The notes under the pieces are model-generated. The model saw only the letters and a program-made list of their open reading frames with translations, was not told the DNA's origin and ran no database searches. From Chloroflexota bacterium (GTDB lineage Bacteria; Chloroflexota; Dehalococcoidia; Lucifugimonadales; Lucifugimonadaceae): a stretch of DNA of 62,670 nt. Positions within the stretch are counted from its first letter, which is position 1. Every line of letters begins with the position of its first letter. Positions 36,143 to 44,350 of the stretch are shown one piece after another. The stretch covers positions 1-62,670 of the forward strand of contig JAQCHZ010000016.1 of the NCBI GenBank assembly GCA_027618835.1, read 5' to 3'. Made by a program: the position numbers and the translations under genes.

Positions 36143-37180
36143 ATGCCTAAAGTCATCGATAGTCCAGATCAGTTCACCGTAATCGGCGAAAATATTCATG
36201 CAACTCGCGTTGTGAAGCGCGGTGGCGTACGTGGTCACGTGTTTGAGGATGGCAAAGAGGCCGTCAAGTACAAGCTCGATGGCGAGCAGAAGTTCGTGCA
36301 TATTCCCAAGCACTTCACTACCACACAGCCGTACGAGCAAGGCACTCTGAAGCACTTCCAGATAGCGATGTGGATGGGTGCCAATGGAGATGCCGGCCAA
36401 GCTGCTTCGGGTAAGGCGTACATCAAGTACGAAATCGATAGGCAGACGCGGACTGGTTCGCACTATCTCGACTTGAACGTCGACGAGTCGTCGTACCGAT
36501 TACACGAACAGAAAGCCACGATGGAATGGCTGGTCAAGTTTGTTGAGTCGGAATCTACCGTTCCGCCAAGCGTTGATTCATCGAATCCAGAAATTATCGA
36601 AGTAGGTCTAGCTGCTTACAGTGGTGCCCAAGGTCGACCGATGCTCAATTCGATCGCACTTGAACGTCCTGAAGCAATCGATATGGCTGTGAAGTACAAC
36701 GCTCGAGCTGTAGTTATGGCGTCGAATGAAGTGGGCATGCCAGCCGATGCGGCAGAACGACTTGAGAACGTCGGCAGGATCGTCGAAATGGCACTTTCGA
36801 AGGGTATGGAGAAAGCCGATATTTTCGTCGACCCTTTGTACTTCCCAATCGCGGTCGATTCAAGTTACGGCAAGCACGCATTCGAGGCTATCGAAGGTAT
36901 TCGTGCTGAATTTGGAAATGAAATTCATATTGCCGGGGGCATGAGCAACGTTTCGTTTGGCATTCCCAAGCGTCGACTCATCAACGACGTGTTCCTTAAT
37001 TTGGCGATTAACGCTGGTGCAGACTCAGGAATCGTTGATCCGCTGACCACATCCGCCGAGCGATCCATGAACTTCGATTTGGATTCCGGACCTGCGCAGT
37101 TGGCGTTGGATCTGCTTCAAGGGAACGACGATTTTGCAATGAATTACATTACTGCTTTCCGAGCCGGCGAACTCGACTAG
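36143..37180 (+). CDS. Pterin-binding methyltransferase (methyl-tetrahydrofolate type)
   Basis: A 345-residue TIM-barrel protein of the pterin-binding family that includes dihydropteroate synthase, the middle domain of MetH and AcsE. VIGENIHATR, HYLDLNVDE, PPSVDSSNPEIIE, FVDPLYFPI and AGGMSNVSFGIPKRRLIND match methyl-H4folate:corrinoid methyltransferases rather than folate synthesis enzymes. An insert of about 70 residues after GENIHATR (KRGGVRGHVFEDGKEAVKYK onward) is not present in AcsE-size proteins. With the MetF-like gene it could take methyl groups from a corrinoid protein and pass them to tetrahydrofolate. No corrinoid protein is encoded nearby. Confidence 0.82.
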   Translation: MPKVIDSPDQFTVIGENIHATRVVKRGGVRGHVFEDGKEAVKYKLDGEQKFVHIPKHFTTTQPYEQGTLKHFQIAMWMGANGDAGQAASGKAYIKYEIDRQTRTGSHYLDLNVDESSYRLHEQKATMEWLVKFVESESTVPPSVDSSNPEIIEVGLAAYSGAQGRPMLNSIALERPEAIDMAVKYNARAVVMASNEVGMPADAAERLENVGRIVEMALSKGMEKADIFVDPLYFPIAVDSSYGKHAFEAIEGIRAEFGNEIHIAGGMSNVSFGIPKRRLINDVFLNLAINAGADSGIVDPLTTSAERSMNFDLDSGPAQLALDLLQGNDDFAMNYITAFRAGELD

Positions 37181-37189
37181 CGGTCTTAG

Positions 37190-37360
37190 TCACGTTCGTC
37201 ATCGGATGACTCGGCTCAAATCGCAGGGCGTTATAGCTTTGGGCGTCATCGAATGACTTGGTCGCTCGCTGCAATCTATCCTCCCTCGGTCCCTCCCGAA
37301 GGAGGGAAGGCCGCACAGACGATACTCCGCATACCCTTTGCTGCCGGTCGGGACGCGGCA
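37190..37360. repeat. Dispersed intergenic repeat block, copy 3
   Basis: Two palindromic cores lie in tandem: GTCATCGGATGAC (37199-37211) and GTCATCGAATGAC (37245-37257), each followed by a C/T-G-GCTC/GTCGCTCG and GCAG/GCAA tail. Then comes the hairpin-forming CCTCCCT...CCCTCCCGAAGGAGGG (about 37280-37308) and the short GGTCGGGACGCG (37346-37357) shared with 695-706 and 13841-13852. It follows the pterin methyltransferase gene closely and precedes yihY. Confidence 0.75.
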
Positions 37361-37430
37361 TTCATCGTCGAATCTCGTTTAGATCATCGATTGCAGTAAA
37401 CGTGCGCACGTAGGCACAATAGTTAGTCTG

Positions 37431-38480
37431 ATGTTTAGTGCGTTCATAGCAATAATTAAATTTATCTCCAGTAACTTCAACGAGTTCCTTGCGAAAAACG
37501 GACCGTATATGTCTGCGGCCATCGCGTACTACGCGTTTTTCTCGCTGTTTCCACTTACACTCGCCCTAATCGCAGTGTTCTCTCTCTTTCTTGGAATCGA
37601 AGGTTTTGAAGAAGATCTAATCGCCGGGCTTCAAGAGCAAATCCCAGTACTTGCAGAGACCGGCGATACCGACGATTCCTTCTTGGTAAATTTCTTTGCG
37701 AGTATTAAAGGCGGTCGAACTGCTGGTGGTGTGGTTGCTGTCATCGGATTGTTCTGGGTATCTCAGCAAGTATTCAGTGCAATTCGCAAAAGTATCAATA
37801 TCATCTGGGGCATCAACAAACCTCGTCCGTTCTTAACTGAACGTCTGATGGACATAGCGTTGATGTTCGGAGCGGCAACATTGTTGTTCGCGTCGGTGCT
37901 GATCACAACCGGTATTACGTTCATCCAAGATATATCGGCGATATGGCTTCCCGATGCTCCGATTAGCGACCCTGCATTGTGGCAGAGAGCGGCAGTCGTT
38001 ATCCCGCTTGTTCTATCGTGCATTGTGTTCTTGACGCTCTATTGGTGGCTGCCGAATACGACACTTCGGTTCAAAGAGGTTTGGCCGACGGCTCTTGCAG
38101 GTGCCGCCGCTTTTGAAATTTGTAAGGCGATATTCGTTTTCTACCTTCGGAACATGGGTGGCGTCACAAACAACATCTACGGTGGTTTGAGTGCCATTAT
38201 CGTGTTGATGATTTTCGTGTACGTATCGGCGCTCATTTTGTTGGTAGGTGCGATGCTCACCTCTCGATACGCGTACTATCTGGCTGAAACTGAACAGAAA
38301 AAGAGAAACCGTTCGCTATCACGAAGTTTGGCTCGAATTCGCGGAACAGCCTCATTACCGGGGATGCCGAACCCGGTTCCAACAGGAGCTCAGGAGCTAG
38401 GCGATGACGACGAACCAGAAATTAGACGAAATTTAGGCCCTGTGATGCGGATCCAGCAGGATTCATCTGGCCGAGAGTAG
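37431..38480 (+). CDS. YihY/BrkB family membrane protein
   Basis: A 349-residue inner-membrane protein with about six segments (AAIAYYAFFSLFPLTLALIA, AGGVVAVIGLFWVSQQVFSA, LMFGAATLLFASVLITTGIT, AVVIPLVLSCIVFLTLYWWL, YGGLSAIIVLMIFVYVSALI). The N-terminus NGPYMSAAIAYYAFFSLFP and the later NNIYGGLSAIIVLMIFVY are the family signatures. Older names ('ribonuclease BN', 'virulence factor BrkB') are not supported by function. The C-terminal 60 residues are charged and probably disordered. It stands alone between two repeat-rich spacers. Confidence 0.9.
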   Translation: MFSAFIAIIKFISSNFNEFLAKNGPYMSAAIAYYAFFSLFPLTLALIAVFSLFLGIEGFEEDLIAGLQEQIPVLAETGDTDDSFLVNFFASIKGGRTAGGVVAVIGLFWVSQQVFSAIRKSINIIWGINKPRPFLTERLMDIALMFGAATLLFASVLITTGITFIQDISAIWLPDAPISDPALWQRAAVVIPLVLSCIVFLTLYWWLPNTTLRFKEVWPTALAGAAAFEICKAIFVFYLRNMGGVTNNIYGGLSAIIVLMIFVYVSALILLVGAMLTSRYAYYLAETEQKKRNRSLSRSLARIRGTASLPGMPNPVPTGAQELGDDDEPEIRRNLGPVMRIQQDSSGRE

Positions 38481-39401
38481 CGCTCGGCTTAGCCACTATC
38501 TGAGCTTATTTTCGATTCTGGCATGACTCTGATGGATCGAATAGCCGGATTGCCGATTGGTCTATTTTTGTTAGCAGAAGACAGCGCTGTTTTAACCATT
38601 CGGGTTAGGAATGGCTTTTTCGTTGATATATAGCGCGGCGTAGACATCTTTGGCGGTGGTCGTCGTTGCGGGAGAGCCTGTGCAATGCAAGGCTTTCCGT
38701 GGTAGTCGCACTGGCTTGACCAATTGGATGCGTTCCCTGTGCGATATATGGGCCCTACTTTCCGCATCGGATCTAGGGCTGGTAATGGCGTCGTTGAGTT
38801 GTGAGTTCAGCGATCGCTTTAGTTCGGTGCTGACTGTATCGGCACCTGGTAATGATTTGGATTGTTATCCAAATCGTCGGAGCGCGTTTCAGCGAACGTT
38901 AGGGAAGGTGATTCGTGATCACTTTCCTGGTATATCCGGTGTGGCTCGGATTGTATTGGCAGCCGAGTTATGCCTTTGCATGTTCGACTGCTGGTAAGAC
39001 GACTACCGCTTAGAGGGTTACCGTTGGACTGGTCGAGTCTTTGTGGCACTTTGTTAGGTTCGGTTGTTTGGGCGGGATTGTCTAGGGGCGTATGTCACAG
39101 GTGTGGGCTGGTTGTTGTTTGAGCGAGGGATGATCGACTAGCGAGCGTATCTCGTTAGTCGCGCTCGTCATCGGATGACTCGGCTCTGAGCTGCAGTCTC
39201 GTTAGCTCCGTGCGTCGTCGAACGACTTGGTCGCGCGGCTCAGTCTCCCCCTCTAACTCCCCCGATCCGGGGGAGGACCGGGCGTTAGGCTACGGGCGTC
39301 ATGGAATGACTTGGTCGCTCGGCTGCCGCTCGGGAAGTTGTGTTGGTCGTTGCGGGTTGGTATTTGGGAGTGTGTGACGAGAAACGGTAGTCAGACTGTT
39401 G
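38481..39401. other. Long gene-poor spacer (921 bases)
   Basis: No ORF here has family features; those present (38489-38767 minus, 38650-38997 plus) look like chance frames. Visible structure: a weak terminator-like CCATT/AATGG plus CTTTTT near 38597-38620, a perfect 9-bp hairpin GATTTGGAT/ATCCAAATC with a 4-base loop (38854-38875), a nearby AAGGTGAT/ATCACTTT pair (38906-38927), and a triple repeat block from 39155. The part 38640-39120 has composition like coding DNA but no long frame; it could be gene remains or an RNA. Confidence 0.5.
39155..39335. repeat. Dispersed intergenic repeat block, copy 4 (three cores)
   Basis: Three cores in a row: GTCATCGGATGAC (39167-39179), GTCGTCGAACGAC (39214-39226) and GTCATGGAATGAC (39298-39310). 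In the second, both arms changed together (GTCAT to GTCGT and ATGAC to ACGAC), keeping the palindrome. A hairpin-forming CTCCCCCGATCCGGGGGAG lies at 39257-39275, in the place occupied by CTCCCTCCC...GGGAGGGAG in copy 1. Confidence 0.8.
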
Positions 39402-40379
39402 TTACACGAATTCGGCGATGATTTTGCCTTTTACGTGACGACCTTCAAGCTGGGCTAGGCCTTCTGGGATTTCTTCCATCGTGATCGTTTGTTCGATCAT
39501 GGGATCGATCTTCTTGTCGGCTACTAGAGAGATCATTTCTGTTGCCATGTTGGCGAGATCGAATTGAGCCGCTCGGTTGGTCGATGAGTGAGCGCCGCCG
39601 TATGCTATGTTGTGGATCGACTTTGCACCAGCGAACGTGGTGTCGGTGATGGTCGGCATACCGGCGACACAGGCGAGTCCACCTCTGAACTTCAGCACTT
39701 CAATGCCTTCGTTCGCAGTGTTTACGTCGACTGCTCCGAGAACTCGGTCGACGCCTCGGTCGTTTGTGATCGACATGATCGTGTTCACAACGTGCTCAGT
39801 GTTGTAATCGATAACGTGATCGGCACCAAGCGACTTCACAAATTCATGATTTCGCCCAGAGGCGGTAGTGATGACCGTTGCGCCTATGTTTTTGCATATT
39901 TGAACCGCAAAGCCGCCTACGCCACCAGCACCACCCTGCATCCAGACCGTGTGTTCGGGCTGGACGTCGAGTCGGCGCACTACAGCTTCGTATGCCGTGA
40001 GTCCTGCGCACGGAATCGCTGCGGCTTCGGCGAACGATACGTTGTCAGGGATTTTCGCCGTCGTGTGGGCGGTTGTGATTGCATACTCGGCGTATCCACC
40101 TGATTTGGAAAGATCGCCGTGGTAGAACACACGGTCGCCGATTCGCCATTGCACAACGTCTGAGCCGATCGCATCGACCGTGCCTGCAACGTCGAGCCCG
40201 AGCACGTGTGGGTATGCCCAGTTGTCGTTTCCGCGCCCAGCCAACTTATAGTCGACCGGGTTAAGGCTGACTGCGTGAACTTTCACCCGTATTTCGTTAG
40301 GACCAGGCTCGGGCGTTGGAATTTCGCCAATGCTCAAGCTAGAGACTGGACCGGGTGTAGAGAGGAGTAGTGCTTTCAT
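39402..40379 (-). CDS. Medium-chain dehydrogenase, quinone oxidoreductase-like
   Basis: A 325-residue NADPH-binding protein of the MDR superfamily, quinone reductase/zeta-crystallin branch. The N-terminal GroES-like domain is SLSIGEIPTPEPGPNEIRVK, and the Rossmann motif is WMQGGAGGVGGFAVQICKN. The zinc ligands of alcohol dehydrogenases (Cys-x2-Cys-x2-Cys, and the Cys/His pair) are absent, so the annotation 'alcohol dehydrogenase' would be wrong. Likely reduces quinones or alkenals. It lies 19 bases after ileS on the same strand and may be read from the same T-box-controlled transcript. Confidence 0.87.
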   Translation of the reverse strand: MKALLLSTPGPVSSLSIGEIPTPEPGPNEIRVKVHAVSLNPVDYKLAGRGNDNWAYPHVLGLDVAGTVDAIGSDVVQWRIGDRVFYHGDLSKSGGYAEYAITTAHTTAKIPDNVSFAEAAAIPCAGLTAYEAVVRRLDVQPEHTVWMQGGAGGVGGFAVQICKNIGATVITTASGRNHEFVKSLGADHVIDYNTEHVVNTIMSITNDRGVDRVLGAVDVNTANEGIEVLKFRGGLACVAGMPTITDTTFAGAKSIHNIAYGGAHSSTNRAAQFDLANMATEMISLVADKKIDPMIEQTITMEEIPEGLAQLEGRHVKGKIIAEFV

Positions 40380-40398
40380 GATTGAAACCTTCGGCTGC

Positions 40399-43300
40399 TT
40401 AAGCCTTTTCTAGATTTACCGTTACTTTTGAGCCATCGTCGAGGTCGATGGAGTCGGATGCGGCAACTGCTTGGGCGTCGTCACTTAGAACTGCGCCTAG
40501 GTCGATGTTTTCGGCCAGGGTTTCCTCGGCGATGTAGTCAGAGTGGGCCATCAGAGCTCCGGTCACATCGTCTGAGCAGGAAATCCACAAGTTGATTCGG
40601 TCGGAGATTTCGAGCCCTGACGTTTTTCGTAAGTTCTGAACAAGTCGAACTACCTCGCGGGCGGTTCCTTCAGCCTTAAGTTCATCAGAAACCTCGGTCA
40701 AAACCGCACCGGCGTAGCCTGCGTCGGTCGCAACCGCATAGTTATCGAGCGCTACACGTTCGATGATAACTTCGTCAGATTCGAGCTCGAAGCCTTTAAG
40801 CGAAATCTTTTCTCCGGCTTCTGAAGCACGTGCGATTTCGTTGGCGTCGGCAGCTTGGATTGCATTTCTAATTGCACCGACTTGCTTACCGTATTTGGGT
40901 CCAAGTATTCGCAAGTTAGGCTTGATTTCGAATCCGAGCAACCCACCCATTTCTGAGGCGTCTCGAACTGACTTCACGTTCAATTCTTCTTTGAGGACGT
41001 TTTCGATTTTGGCGAGAGCGAAGTGCTCCCAATCGTGTCGAACTTCTGCAACGAACTCGGCGAGAGGTTGTCGAACTTTCAGGCGAGACTGAGCACGTGC
41101 TGAGCGACCCAGCGAAGCCAAGCGAATTGCGAGGCGGGTCTGGTTCATCACGTCTTCATCGATGAGCGATGTGTTGGCTTTTGGCCAATAGGTCAGGTGA
41201 ACTGAATCCGGGGCGTCTGCAACACGATCGGCAACGAGGTTGCGATACATCATGTCGGCAATGAACGGTGTGAACGGTGCCAGCAAGCGAGAAAGCGTTG
41301 TTAGGCACGTGTAGAGCGTGGAGTAGGCGGCATTCTTGTCGAGGTCGCCTTCAGATTTCCAGAACCGTCGACGTGATCGTCTGACGTACCAGTTGGAAAG
41401 GTCGTCAACAAACTGCTCAACGGCTTCGGCCGCATACGGAAGCTGCCAATTTTCGAGATTATCGGTCATCTTCGCGATGAGCTGGTTCAGTTCAGAAAGA
41501 ATCCAGCGATCAAGCTCGGAGAAGCCTTCTGCGTCCGACAGCTTCCAATTTTCAAAGGAGTTCTTCTCGCCATCGGGAGTAAACCCGAATGAAGAAGGAA
41601 TCGTGCAGTCGTCGGGAGTCCAGTCATCAAGATTGGCGTAGGTCGTGAAGAAGGAATAAATGTTCCAGAGCGGGATTACAAATTGGCGTCGTACTTCGTC
41701 TCCGGTTTTGTAACCGAAGTTGAGGTTTGAGGCTGGATTGTGACGGCTGTATGTCCAGCGCATCACGTCGACACCCATTTTGTCGGCAGCTTCTTCGAAC
41801 CAGATTGCGTTGCCTTTTGATTTGTGCATTTCTGCGCCGTTTTCGTCACGCATAAGCGCGTAGGCGAATACGTTTCGGGCGGGTAATGAATCTTCGAGAA
41901 CAGCCGCCATTACGATGAGCGAGTAGAACCAGTTTCGGAACTGGCCAGGGAAGCTTTCTGAGATCCAGTCGGCAGGGAACCATTCTTTCCAGTACTCGGG
42001 ATCGGTCTTGTAGCCGATGGTCGAGAATGGAACGATTCCGGCGTCGAGCCATGCGTTTCCAACGTCGGCGATGCGCTCGACGGTTTCTCCACAGTCGGAG
42101 CATGCGATTTTTACGCCGTCGATCCACGGTCGGTGTGGCGATGCACCACTTGCTTCGAATTCATCCCAGCCTTTGACTGCACGTTCTTTTAGCTCTTCTT
42201 GAGAGCCCATCACATCGAAGTTTCCGCAATCACAGGCGTAGATCGGTAGAGCGAGACCGTAGTACCGCTTCTTCGAAATCATCCAGTCCTGCATGTTCTT
42301 GAGCCAATCAAGCTCGCGTGCCTTGCCGAACTCTGGGTACCAGTTCATTTCCTTGGTGGCTTTTTCCATCTTGGGTCGAATTTCGTCCATGTTGATGAAC
42401 CATTCGTCGACCAATCGGAAAACCAATTCGGTTGAGCAGCGCCAGCAGACTGGGTAGCGGTGGGTGTATTTGTTTACACGAACCAGTAGACCTTTTTCTT
42501 TGAGAGAGTCGAAGACCATGTCTTTCACATCGGCAGCTGACTTGCCAGTGAATTCGCCAAAGCCTTCGATATAGATACCGTTTTGGTCGAGTGGGGCGAT
42601 CGGAGTGAGCCCGTTTTCTTTACCGAGCTTGAAGTCTTCGGCACCAGCGCCGGGAGCGGTATGAACGATTCCGGTTCCTTCGTCCTCCCCGACTTCGTCC
42701 CACGCAAGTACACGGTGCTGCTCGATGGTTTCTGCCTGAGCAGGGAGTTCATCGAATGGTCCCTGATATTTCAACCCAACAAGTTCAGAACCCTTCACTT
42801 CGCCGATTACCTTGGCGTCTTCAGAAAGAACGTGGTCTTTCTTCAGCGATTCGATGAGCGACTTCGAGAAGTAGATGATTGAGCCGCGGTCTTCGACTTT
42901 GGCGTAGGTGTACTCAGGGTTTACGGCGGCGGCGACGTTGGCAGCAAGCGTCCACGGCGTAGTCGTCCATACGAGAAGGTTTTCGTCTTCGTGCCCTTCA
43001 TCGATTAGCGGGAATTTCAAATATGGACTGTCGTGGGTGATGTCCTGATAGCCCTCGGTGACGATTTCGTGCTGAGAAAGTCCGGTACCGCAGCGCGGGC
43101 ACCAAGGCATGACGTCTCGGCCTTTGTAGATCCAGCCGTTGTCGGCGCAAACCTTTAGGAAGTGCCAGATGGTGTAGTTATTTTCGGAGGATTTCGTGTG
43201 GTAGGAGTTGTCCCAGTCCATGAAGTAGCCGAGTCGTTTGGACTGCTCGGAGATTCGTGCGGCGAAGCGATCGACTCGCTTGCGGCATTCTTCAACGAAT

Positions 43301-43656
43301 TTGCCTACGCCGAACGCTTCGATGTCGCGTTTCGACTTGAAGCCCATCTCTTTTTCGACTTCAACTTCGATCCAGAGGCCTTGGCCATCGAATCCGTTCT
43401 GGAATCGCTGCTTGTAGCCCTGCATGTTTCGGAATCGCAGGAAGAGGTCTTTGTACGTTCGACCCCAAGCGTGGTGAACGCCCATGGCGTTGTTGGCGGT
43501 GATCGGACCGTCGATGAACGAGAATTTCTTCTCTTTATCGTCGTTCAGCGCCCGGTAGCGAGCGGGTATGTCGTTGTCTTCCCACCATTTGAGGATTTCT
43601 TCCTCTTTGGCTACGAAGTCGACTTTTGGATCTACCGAATCGAAGTGGCTCGCCAC
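40399..43656 (-). CDS. ileS: Isoleucyl-tRNA synthetase
   Basis: Charges tRNA-Ile. The 1085-residue class I enzyme begins with FSFIDGPITANNAMGVHHAWGRTYKDL (split here: GPITANNAMGVHH then AWGRTYKDL), where HHAW takes the place of HIGH. The editing domain follows (VWTTTPWTLAANVA, GTGIVHTAPGAGAEDF), then the MHKSKGNAIW loop (KMSKS), the anticodon domain and a C-terminal part. GPITANN...HHAWGR marks a lineage of bacterial IleRS different from the E. coli type. Zinc-type Cys pairs are seen in WCPRCGTG and YACDCG/CSDCGE. ATG at 43656 lies 65 bases after a T-box terminator. Confidence 0.96.
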   Translation of the reverse strand: MASHFDSVDPKVDFVAKEEEILKWWEDNDIPARYRALNDDKEKKFSFIDGPITANNAMGVHHAWGRTYKDLFLRFRNMQGYKQRFQNGFDGQGLWIEVEVEKEMGFKSKRDIEAFGVGKFVEECRKRVDRFAARISEQSKRLGYFMDWDNSYHTKSSENNYTIWHFLKVCADNGWIYKGRDVMPWCPRCGTGLSQHEIVTEGYQDITHDSPYLKFPLIDEGHEDENLLVWTTTPWTLAANVAAAVNPEYTYAKVEDRGSIIYFSKSLIESLKKDHVLSEDAKVIGEVKGSELVGLKYQGPFDELPAQAETIEQHRVLAWDEVGEDEGTGIVHTAPGAGAEDFKLGKENGLTPIAPLDQNGIYIEGFGEFTGKSAADVKDMVFDSLKEKGLLVRVNKYTHRYPVCWRCSTELVFRLVDEWFINMDEIRPKMEKATKEMNWYPEFGKARELDWLKNMQDWMISKKRYYGLALPIYACDCGNFDVMGSQEELKERAVKGWDEFEASGASPHRPWIDGVKIACSDCGETVERIADVGNAWLDAGIVPFSTIGYKTDPEYWKEWFPADWISESFPGQFRNWFYSLIVMAAVLEDSLPARNVFAYALMRDENGAEMHKSKGNAIWFEEAADKMGVDVMRWTYSRHNPASNLNFGYKTGDEVRRQFVIPLWNIYSFFTTYANLDDWTPDDCTIPSSFGFTPDGEKNSFENWKLSDAEGFSELDRWILSELNQLIAKMTDNLENWQLPYAAEAVEQFVDDLSNWYVRRSRRRFWKSEGDLDKNAAYSTLYTCLTTLSRLLAPFTPFIADMMYRNLVADRVADAPDSVHLTYWPKANTSLIDEDVMNQTRLAIRLASLGRSARAQSRLKVRQPLAEFVAEVRHDWEHFALAKIENVLKEELNVKSVRDASEMGGLLGFEIKPNLRILGPKYGKQVGAIRNAIQAADANEIARASEAGEKISLKGFELESDEVIIERVALDNYAVATDAGYAGAVLTEVSDELKAEGTAREVVRLVQNLRKTSGLEISDRINLWISCSDDVTGALMAHSDYIAEETLAENIDLGAVLSDDAQAVAASDSIDLDDGSKVTVNLEKA

Positions 43657-43720
43657 GTTTATTTTCCAATCGCAGTGCCTGAATTAGGCGCACGTTTTCT
43701 AACTGAATTTTCGTTGACGA

Positions 43721-43762
43721 GTTAAAAATAAAGCCCGCCCCTAAATATGGTTCAGGGACGGG
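43721..43762 (-). terminator. Intrinsic terminator of the ileS T-box
   Basis: Stem arms at 43762-43754 and 43742-43734 (minus strand CCCGTCCCT and AGGGGCGGG), loop of 11 bases, followed by CTTTATTTTTAAC. In the presence of uncharged tRNA-Ile the T-box sequence should pair with part of the left arm region instead. Confidence 0.88.
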
Positions 43763-44022
43763 TGTTTTGAAATAAAACGATACCGCGGTACCACCCTGGT
43801 TTCTTGCTTCGCAGCTTTTTTTGGCCGGTCTGAAAGACACTCAGTTGAGCCGATGTAACGTTCGGCGGGGACGGTTCAGCCTAGTTTCGAGAGTTGCTCG
43901 AAATTCGGTGAACAGTTCGGGAGTGATGATCGATTCTGGTCCCATGCTCGCTTCCACCGTACCGAGCTCGCTCGAAAGGGGTGCACGGAATCGACCGTGT
44001 CTCCGTCGTTACCTGTAACGGA
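43721..44022 (-). promoter_or_regulatory. T-box leader of ileS
   Basis: Transcription attenuation by uncharged tRNA-Ile. On the minus strand the T-box AGGGTGGTACCGCGG lies at 43797-43783. Downstream, the terminator CCCGTCCCT/AGGGGCGGG (one G-U) with a U-rich tail ends near 43721. Stem I elements (GGTGGAAGCGAGC, near 43957-43945) lie upstream; the most likely specifier is ATC (Ile) at 43927-43925, followed by A as in other T-boxes. Two small hairpins (CGTTA/TAACG and CACGG/CCGTG) precede stem I. A TATACT -10 hexamer sits at 44032-44027. Specifier assignment is by inspection only. Confidence 0.93.
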
Positions 44023-44065
44023 GTTAAGTATAGGTGCTGAAGGATTCCAGCGCAGTAGTTGGTTT

Positions 44066-44160
44066 TAGCTCCGGGCGTCATCGGATGACTTAATCGCGCG
44101 TCGCAGCCTACCCTCCCTCTAACTCCCTCCCGGAGGATGGAGGACAGGACGTTGGCTCCG
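44066..44160. repeat. Dispersed intergenic repeat block, copy 5
   Basis: Core GCTCCGGGCGTCATCGGATG (44068-44087) matches 461-480 in all 20 bases, followed by ACT, a GCGCGTCGCAG tail, CTCCCTCTAACTCCCTCC and GGAGGA, in the same order as copy 1. It sits just upstream of the ileS promoter. Confidence 0.8.
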
Positions 44161-44204
44161 AAAATCGGGTGGTGTGCGGATGAAACGATTGGTGAAGTTT
44201 AGAC

Positions 44205-44290
44205 GATTCGCTCTGATCTTCTCCCTTGAAGGGAGATATCAGTGCAAAGCGCACCCCGCACCAGATCCCTCGGCGGCACTCGAGAATTTA
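44205..44290. repeat. Intergenic hairpin and inverted repeat piece
   Basis: CTGATCTTCTCCCTTGAAGGG and the following AGATATCAG form a near-continuous hairpin (about 44212-44242). AGATCCCTCGGCGGCACTCG (44263-44282) is an inverted relative of 13663-13683. No gene is seen between this and the end of thpR. Confidence 0.6.
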
Positions 44291-44350
44291 GTTGATGGTG
44301 GTCGGTTAATGCGACGCTTTGGAAAAAAAGTGCGCTACTCGCCAGCGAAG

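Noticed and set aside
38650..38997. 115-codon ORF in the long spacer after yihY
   Set aside because: No recognisable domain, no ribosome site, and competing frames of similar length on both strands; treated as chance.
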